Positions 49,854 to 54,607 of a DNA stretch of 54,607 nucleotides are shown piece after piece (positions within the stretch are counted from its first letter, which is position 1; every line of letters starts with the position of its first letter). The position numbers were made by a program, and so were the translations under genes. The notes under the pieces were generated by a model. The model had not been told where the DNA came from and searched no databases. It worked only from the letters and a program-made list of their open reading frames with translations. This DNA comes from JBEIFW01 sp044370695 (GTDB lineage: Bacteria; Actinomycetota; Acidimicrobiia; Acidimicrobiales; Ilumatobacteraceae), in contig JBILVB010000004.1 of the NCBI GenBank assembly GCA_044370695.1, positions 1 through 54,607 of the forward strand, read 5' to 3'.

Positions 49854-51227
49854 TCACCGGCAGACGCCGGTGCCGACGTCGACCGGTGCACCCCCGCCGA
49901 CGGGCACGAACGCCCAGTCGTAGTCGTTGGCCCGCAACGTGAGCCGCAGCACCCCCACCGCCTCGGGGATCCGCACGTTGGAGCCGTCGGCCACCGTGCG
50001 CGGCGAGCGCAACTCGGCGCCGCCGGTGCCGACGATGAACGACCGCACCCCGAGCGTCGCGTCCCATCGCCCCGTGGCGGTCATCCGGGAGAACCGCTCG
50101 TAGAAATGCTCGTGACCGGACAGCACGACGTCCCCACCGGCGTCCTGGAACAGCTGCCACAGGGGCTCGGTCCGCCGGTCGTTGCCGTACTGGCCCGAGG
50201 AGAACCGGGGATGGTGCCAGGCGGCGAGCGTGCAACGCCGCCCGGCGGCCGCCGCGAGTTCCGCCTGGAACCACCGGTACTGGGCCGAGCCCGGACCGCA
50301 GCCACCGACCTCGCCGCAGTTCGAATTCAGGACGAACACCCGCCACGGGCCCGTGTCGTAGGCGTACCAGAACGCCCCGGGCGTCCCGGCGGCGGGACCG
50401 AAGTAGCCGGCGTACCCGGCGGCGCCCGGTGTGTGGTACTCGTGGTTGCCGGGCGCAGGCCGCAACCGGTCTCGGTAACGCCCCCAGGCAGGATCGAAGC
50501 AGCGGGCGAACTCGTCCGGGGCGCCGTTCGGGTACACCGTGTCGCCGAGGAGCGCGATCGGACCGGTCGTGCCCGCCAGCAACTGCGCCACCTGCTCGTC
50601 ACGGGTGGTCGCACACGAGGCGACGTCGCCGACCGCCCACAACGTCGTGGGACCCGGCGGCGGGCCGGGCGCCACGAGCAACCGGGGGCCGTTCCCCGTC
50701 TCCGTGCTGTCGAGGTACACGCCGTCGGCGGAATCGGACCGCAGCGCCAGCTCGACCGGGCCCGGCGCGACGGTGAACCCGGGCAGGCTCACCTCGACCC
50801 AGCGGTTCCGCTCGACCGGTCCGCTGCGCCCCAGCTCTGCGCCGAGCGCCGGTCGGGTGGCGAACGTGACGGTCTCGGCCGTCCAGGTGCCGGCGCCGAC
50901 CCGAGCGATCTGGAAACCGCCCGGGCTACCGGCGTCCGCGCTGGCCGACGTACGCACCCGTAGCCGGACCGACGACCCGGCCACCGGGACCTCGAAGCGG
51001 AGGTAGCTGATGCGCTGGGGCGCGGCGTCGGCGAGCAGCACCCGCGACCGGCCGAGCGCCACGTCGGGCGTCGAGGCATCGGTGGCGGCGTCGGCACGGG
51101 CGACCACCTCGACCGGGCTCTGCGCTGCCGCGCGCACCGTCGGCACGCCCACGCCCGCCACCGCCAGCGCCCCCACGACGAGGGCCGATCGACTCGCACG
51201 CCAGGCCATCGAGGCGCATCGTGCCAT
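49854..51227 (-). CDS. secreted metallophosphatase with N-terminal beta-sandwich domain
   Basis: 457 residues. A Sec signal (hydrophobic SALVVGALAVAGVGVPTVRA, Ala-x-Ala site near 33-35) is followed by a beta-sandwich domain resembling DNRLRE/CBM96 (ISYLRFEVPVAGSSVRLRVR, RWVEVSLPGF) over residues about 36-185, then a metallophosphoesterase domain with all five motifs: VGDVASC, LLGDTVYPNG, PGNHEYH, AAWHHPRFS and SGHEHFYERF. It should dephosphorylate an extracellular phosphoester. The N-terminal domain may bind wall carbohydrate. Confidence 0.88.
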   Translation of the reverse strand: MARCASMAWRASRSALVVGALAVAGVGVPTVRAAAQSPVEVVARADAATDASTPDVALGRSRVLLADAAPQRISYLRFEVPVAGSSVRLRVRTSASADAGSPGGFQIARVGAGTWTAETVTFATRPALGAELGRSGPVERNRWVEVSLPGFTVAPGPVELALRSDSADGVYLDSTETGNGPRLLVAPGPPPGPTTLWAVGDVASCATTRDEQVAQLLAGTTGPIALLGDTVYPNGAPDEFARCFDPAWGRYRDRLRPAPGNHEYHTPGAAGYAGYFGPAAGTPGAFWYAYDTGPWRVFVLNSNCGEVGGCGPGSAQYRWFQAELAAAAGRRCTLAAWHHPRFSSGQYGNDRRTEPLWQLFQDAGGDVVLSGHEHFYERFSRMTATGRWDATLGVRSFIVGTGGAELRSPRTVADGSNVRIPEAVGVLRLTLRANDYDWAFVPVGGGAPVDVGTGVCR

Positions 51228-51251
51228 GCCCCGGGCGCCGCACGATCCGGA

Positions 51252-52184
51252 TCAGAGGAGATCTTGATCCGTGGGCTCGTCGGGCCGGAGGTGCTCGAGC
51301 ACGCCGGCAAGATCGCCCGGGAGCGGGGATTCGAACGTGACCCGGCGCCCGTCCACCGGGTGCTCGAACGACAGCCGGGCTGCGTGGAGGAACGGACGGT
51401 CGAGACCGAACGCGTCGTGCGCCCCGCCATAGGTCGGGTCCCCGACCACGGGGTGGCCGATCGCAGCGAGGTGGACCCGGATCTGATGCGTGCGACCGGT
51501 CTCGAGCGCGCAACGCAGGAGCGCGTGCGAGCCGAACTGCTCGAGCACCTCGTAGCGCGTCCGCGCCGGGCGTCCGCCCGTCACGACCGCTCGGCGCAGC
51601 GGGTCGCGCGGCGAGCGCCCGAGCGGGGCGTCGATCAACCCGGACGCCGCTGCCGGCACGCCGCGCACCAGCGCCACGTACTCCCGTGTGACGTCGTGGC
51701 GGGCGAGCGCGTCGAGGAGATGCTCGTAGGCGGAGCGGGTCCGAGCGACGACCATCAGACCGCTCGTGCCCTTGTCGAGGCGGTGGACGATCCCCGGCCG
51801 CGCCGGGTCTCCGACCGCCGCGAGCTCCGGGAAGCGGGCGAGCAGGCCGTTGACCAGCGTGCCGTCCGGCGCGCCGGCTCCCGGATGCACGACGAGACCG
51901 GCCGGCTTGTCGACCACGATCACGGCGTCGTCGACGTGGGCTACCGGCACCGGCACCGCCGGGTCGGCGGCCGGGAGCGGCGCCGGGGGCAACAACTCCG
52001 GGTCGACAGCGAGGAGCTGACCGGCGCGCACCCGATGCTTGCCGGACACTCGCTCGCCGTCGAGGGTCGCGCCGCCGGTGGCGACGAGGGCTGCAGCGTC
52101 GGCCCGGCTGGCACCGGTCACGAGCGCGACGACCCGGTCGAGTCGCTCACCGGCGAGCGCCGCCGGGATCGACTCCTCGATCAC
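51252..52184 (-). CDS. rluD: RluD-type 23S rRNA pseudouridine synthase
   Basis: 310 residues from GTG 52184 (overlaps the lspA stop by GTGA). N-terminal S4 RNA-binding domain (GERLDRVVALVTGASRADAA, LDGERVSGKHRVRAG), then the catalytic domain with VVDKPAGLVVHPG and the active Asp137 in GIVHRLDKGTSGLMVVA, followed by LETGRTHQIRVHLA and GDPTYGG. Makes pseudouridine in ribosomal RNA; site specificity is not readable, since the RluA/C/D families are alike. The lspA-rluD order is common in bacteria. Confidence 0.93.
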   Translation of the reverse strand: MIEESIPAALAGERLDRVVALVTGASRADAAALVATGGATLDGERVSGKHRVRAGQLLAVDPELLPPAPLPAADPAVPVPVAHVDDAVIVVDKPAGLVVHPGAGAPDGTLVNGLLARFPELAAVGDPARPGIVHRLDKGTSGLMVVARTRSAYEHLLDALARHDVTREYVALVRGVPAAASGLIDAPLGRSPRDPLRRAVVTGGRPARTRYEVLEQFGSHALLRCALETGRTHQIRVHLAAIGHPVVGDPTYGGAHDAFGLDRPFLHAARLSFEHPVDGRRVTFESPLPGDLAGVLEHLRPDEPTDQDLL

Positions 52185-52783
52185 GGTTCGTCGGCCGGTG
52201 CGGGCGACACGGCGGGCGGCTCGGCGGACGGCTCGGCGGGCTCGGGTCGATCCGCCGGTGCAGGCGGCCCGGCGGGTCGGCTCGCCCGCCAGTTGGCCAG
52301 GACGAGCAACACGCCGCCCACGACGATCCCGGCGTCGGCGATGTTGAACACCGGCCACCACTGCAGGTCGACGAAATCGACCACCCGCCCGGTCAGCAAC
52401 CCGCCATCGGCCCGGAACACCCGATCGACGAGGTTTCCCAGCGCACCGCCGATCACCAGCCCGACCGACACGACCGACAGCAGGCTCGAGGTCTTGCGCA
52501 TCGACAGCAGCAACGCGACGACGACCACGAGCGCAACGACCCCGATCACCGGACCGAGCCCGCTTCCGGCCCCGAAGGCCATGCCGCTGTTGAACGTCAG
52601 CCGGAACCGAAGGGTCCAGACGAGATCGATCACGTGGCCGTCGGCGAGGGCCTGCAGGGCCCAGGCTTTCGTCGCTTGATCGGCGACGAGTACGGCCACG
52701 ACGACGGTGAGGCTGATGACCCACCACGGTCGTCCGACCAATGGCCGGGACGGCTCCGCTGGGTTCGGTCCCATCGCCGTCAC
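52181..52783 (-). CDS. lspA: signal peptidase II (lipoprotein)
   Basis: 200 residues from GTG 52783, which overlaps the upstream stop (GTGA); an ATG at 52774 is possible. Four membrane helices. Catalytic Asp120 (GNLVDRVF) and Asp150 (FNIADAGIVVG), with RFRLTFNSGMAFG typical of the family. It cleaves the signal peptide of the lipoproteins, of which this window encodes two. The C-terminal 35 residues are a Pro/Ala/Glu-rich tail. Confidence 0.94.
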   Translation of the reverse strand: MTAMGPNPAEPSRPLVGRPWWVISLTVVVAVLVADQATKAWALQALADGHVIDLVWTLRFRLTFNSGMAFGAGSGLGPVIGVVALVVVVALLLSMRKTSSLLSVVSVGLVIGGALGNLVDRVFRADGGLLTGRVVDFVDLQWWPVFNIADAGIVVGGVLLVLANWRASRPAGPPAPADRPEPAEPSAEPPAVSPAPADEP

Positions 52784-53604
52784 CGGGTGCCGAAGCCCCC
52801 GACCTTCTCCTCGACCAGTTCGGTCGCCCACGGGATCGCCTGGAGCCGCTCACGCGGGATCGGCCGACCCGAAATCAGAGACAGTCCGTACGTCCCGGCA
52901 TCGAGCCGCACCAGGGCGGCGTCGATGGCGGCGATCATGTCCCTCGCCTGCGCGCTCAGGGCCAGATCCCGTTCCCGCTCGACGACGAGCGAATCGCCCT
53001 CGCCCGATTCGTCGTCGAATTGCACGTCGCCCGGATCGAGATCTTCCATCAGGGCGGCGGCCTCGCCCTCGAGGACGTCCGCCTGGTGGCGAAGCTTCGC
53101 TCGTTCGCTCACGAGCAATTCCCGCTGCTCTTTCAGGAACTTCGCATCGAACGCCGACTTGATCGGCTTCGCCGGCACCTCGGGCTTGGCCGGCTCGGCC
53201 TTCTTCGCCGGCTTCGCCTCGACCTTCTTGGTGGGCTTCACGGCGGCCGCAGGATCGGCCTTCGGTGCGGGCGCCTTCGCCTCGGCCTTCTTCGCCGCCT
53301 TCGCGGGAGCCGCCTCTACGGCGGCGGCCTTCACGGGAGCGGCCGTCACGGGAGCGGCCGTCACGGGAGCCGCTTTCGCGGGCGCCTTGGCGGCGGCCTT
53401 CTTCGCCGCCTTCGAGGGAGCCGCCTTCACGGGTGCGGCGGACTCGGAGCCGGTCTTCTTCGCCGCCTTCACCGGCGCCGCCTTGGCCCCAGGCTTGGCC
53501 GCAGGCACTGGCTTGGCCGCAGGCACCGGCTTGGCCCCGGGCGTAGCCTTGCCGGAGATCGCCGGCGTCGACGGGGCGTTCTTTGCTGCGGGCTTCTTGG
53601 CCAC
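52780..53604 (-). CDS. DksA/TraR-family protein lacking the zinc cysteines, with Lys/Ala/Pro-rich N-terminal arm
   Basis: 274 residues from GTG 53604. The first ~160 are low-complexity Lys-Ala-Pro repeats (AKKPAAKNAPSTP onward), resembling the tails of histone H1-like and HupB proteins, probably binding nucleic acid. The C-terminal ~110 form the DksA coiled coil (KSAFDAKFLKEQRELLVSER, ADVLEGEAAALMEDLDPGDV, ARDMIAAIDAALVRLDAGTY). Where DksA has four zinc-binding Cys, this protein has GLSLISGRPIPRERLQAIP and WATELVEEK: no Cys at all. The coiled-coil tip contains DLDPGD. It could enter the RNA polymerase secondary channel like DksA, without zinc sensing. Typical gene neighbour of lspA and ileS in actinobacteria. 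Confidence 0.85.
   Translation of the reverse strand: MAKKPAAKNAPSTPAISGKATPGAKPVPAAKPVPAAKPGAKAAPVKAAKKTGSESAAPVKAAPSKAAKKAAAKAPAKAAPVTAAPVTAAPVKAAAVEAAPAKAAKKAEAKAPAPKADPAAAVKPTKKVEAKPAKKAEPAKPEVPAKPIKSAFDAKFLKEQRELLVSERAKLRHQADVLEGEAAALMEDLDPGDVQFDDESGEGDSLVVERERDLALSAQARDMIAAIDAALVRLDAGTYGLSLISGRPIPRERLQAIPWATELVEEKVGGFGTR
53341..53370 (-). repeat. tandem 15-bp repeat in the DksA-like arm
   Basis: Two exact copies of GGCCGTCACGGGAGC at 53341-53355 and 53356-53370 encode a repeated Ala/Pro/Val unit. Slippage here would lengthen or shorten the basic arm in frame. Confidence 0.8.
53501..53536 (-). repeat. tandem 18-bp repeat in the DksA-like arm
   Basis: Two 18-bp copies at 53501-53518 and 53519-53536, differing by one base, encode AKPVPA-type hexapeptides of the Lys/Pro-rich arm. 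Confidence 0.8.
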
Positions 53605-53720
53605 GTCGGCGTGCTCCTCGGTCGGCTCGGGTCGGTAGAGGATAAGGGTGACCAGGCGCCGGGGCAACGCGGTCGCCCGCCGACCGGCCGCTTCGACGAG
53701 CGGCCGCCACGCCGGCCTCG

Positions 53721-54607
53721 TCATCGCCGTCGGACGCGTACCACGGGCTGCGCTCCGGCGACGGTGAAGGTCGCCTCGACCGCCAAGGTCTCCGCCATCA
53801 CCGTCGCCCGATGTGTCTCCGCAGCCGCCACCCACGGCAGGGGCGCCTCGAGCTCGAGCACCACCCGGTCGGAGACCTCGAGACCGGCGTCGCGCCGAGC
53901 CTGCTGCACCAGCCGCACGAGATCGCGGGCCAGGCCCTCGGCCTCGAGTTCGGCGGTGAGTTCGGTGTCGAGCACGACCACGCCCCGAGCCCCGTCGAGC
54001 ACCGCGGCACGGTCGGGGTCCGCCGGCACGATCCGCAAGGTGTACTCGCCCTCGACGAGTTCGATCCCCCCGGCGGTGACGACCCCGCCGGCAACCGACC
54101 AGTCCCCCGCCTTGACCGCCCGGATCACCGCCTGCGTCTGCGCACCGAGCCGCGGGCCGCACGCCGCCGGCACCACCTGGAGCACCGACGACCCGACGGA
54201 GGCGACGTCGTGCGTGAGCAGCACCCGCTTCACGTTGACCTCGTCCGCCACGACGTCGACGAACGGCGCGAGCCGGCTGGCATCCGGGGCGGCGATCGTG
54301 AGCGTCGCGAGCGGCAGGCGGACCCGCAATCCCCGGGCCTTCCGGACGCTCAGCGCGGCAGAGACCACGGCTCGGACGTCGTCCATCGCAGTCACCAGCG
54401 CCGGGTCGGCGGGCAGCGCGTCGGCCTCGGGCCACGACGCCAGGTGCACCGAGGGCTCACCGGTGAGACCCCGGTGCACATCCTCGGTGACCAGGGGCAG
54501 CAGCGGCGCCGCCAGCCGGCACACGGTCACCAGCGCGGTGTGGAGCGTGTCGACGGCGTCGGCCTCGCCCGACCAGAACCGGTCACGGCTCCGCCGCACG
54601 TACCAGT
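53721..54607 (-). CDS. ileS: isoleucyl-tRNA synthetase, C-terminal part, cut by window edge
   Basis: About 295 codons are visible; the N-terminus lies beyond 54607. It starts in YVRRSRDRFWSG (the KMSKS-domain end) and contains the anticodon-binding helical domain: TLHTALVTVCRLAAPLLPLV, EDVHRGLTGEPSVHLASWPE, followed by the eukaryote-like C-terminal segment (LVRLVQQARRDAGLEVSDRV). No zinc-finger cysteines are seen in this end, which fits the IleS2 form of actinobacteria. The long 3' tail and its position next to the DksA-like gene are consistent. The 116 bp to the next gene hold no obvious hairpin. Confidence 0.93.
   Translation of the reverse strand, partial: WYVRRSRDRFWSGEADAVDTLHTALVTVCRLAAPLLPLVTEDVHRGLTGEPSVHLASWPEADALPADPALVTAMDDVRAVVSAALSVRKARGLRVRLPLATLTIAAPDASRLAPFVDVVADEVNVKRVLLTHDVASVGSSVLQVVPAACGPRLGAQTQAVIRAVKAGDWSVAGGVVTAGGIELVEGEYTLRIVPADPDRAAVLDGARGVVVLDTELTAELEAEGLARDLVRLVQQARRDAGLEVSDRVVLELEAPLPWVAAAETHRATVMAETLAVEATFTVAGAQPVVRVRRR

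Overview
The window is about 54.6 kb of very GC-rich DNA, packed almost wall to wall with genes and with no gap over about 180 bp. It looks like chromosomal DNA of an actinobacterium, most probably of the class Acidimicrobiia. The reasons are the bacterial proteasome activator Bpa and a PAC2 protein, menaquinone genes (menA, menE), F420-type LLM and PPOX oxidoreductases, the run ileS - DksA/TraR - lspA - rluD, many GTG starts and ATGA/GTGA gene overlaps. Many start codons sit 6-9 nt behind a TANNNT -10 box, the layout of leaderless mRNAs. I see no rRNA, tRNA, CRISPR, phage or insertion sequence.

Layout. 1-3.0 kb: a truncated PEP/pyruvate-binding enzyme, a small membrane protein, and two tiny divergent genes whose start codons each lie inside a CsoR/CstR-like palindrome. 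3.0-8.6 kb: sulfite (or nitrite) reductase and siroheme genes (DUF4202 protein, ferredoxin-type reductase, small acidic protein, KstD-like flavoprotein, cobA and divergent precorrin-2 dehydrogenase). 8.6-12 kb: Nudix hydrolase, an Ltp2-like thiolase-fold protein without the thiolase cysteine, its DUF35 partner, and an amidohydrolase. 12-15.3 kb: coaE and a NarL-type two-component pair. 15.2-22 kb: LLM oxidoreductase, PtpB-like phosphatase, rnhB, VOC and PPOX proteins, an eIF2B-like protein, a thioredoxin-fold protein and class I fumarase. 22-28 kb: SDR, enoyl-CoA hydratase, MFS exporter, acyl-CoA synthetase, pyrF and an SGNH lipoprotein. 28.3-33.7 kb: a complete branched-chain amino-acid-type ABC transporter (livG-livF-livH-livM-binding protein). 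33.8-43.7 kb: acyl-CoA dehydrogenase, PAC2, a stand-alone lipoyl domain, DUF305, menA/menE, two SDRs, a thiolase-DUF35 pair, a nitroreductase and an unknown protein. 43.9-54.6 kb: dnaE, bpa, a phosphodiesterase-like protein and divergent Rrf2 regulator, a secreted metallophosphatase, rluD, lspA, a zinc-less DksA/TraR protein with a Lys/Ala/Pro-rich arm, and the end of ileS.

How it works together. The siroheme genes make the cofactor for the adjacent reductase. Scattered beta-oxidation and side-chain-cleavage genes (acyl-CoA synthetase, dehydrogenase, hydratase, SDRs, two thiolase-fold/DUF35 pairs) suggest catabolism of steroid-like or branched lipids, fed perhaps by the ABC transporter; this is inference. 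The parts most worth following up are the twin operators on start codons at 2.8 kb, the leaderless promoter set, the Ltp2-like pair, the zinc-less DksA protein, and the phased repeats plus 22-bp palindrome upstream of dnaE.
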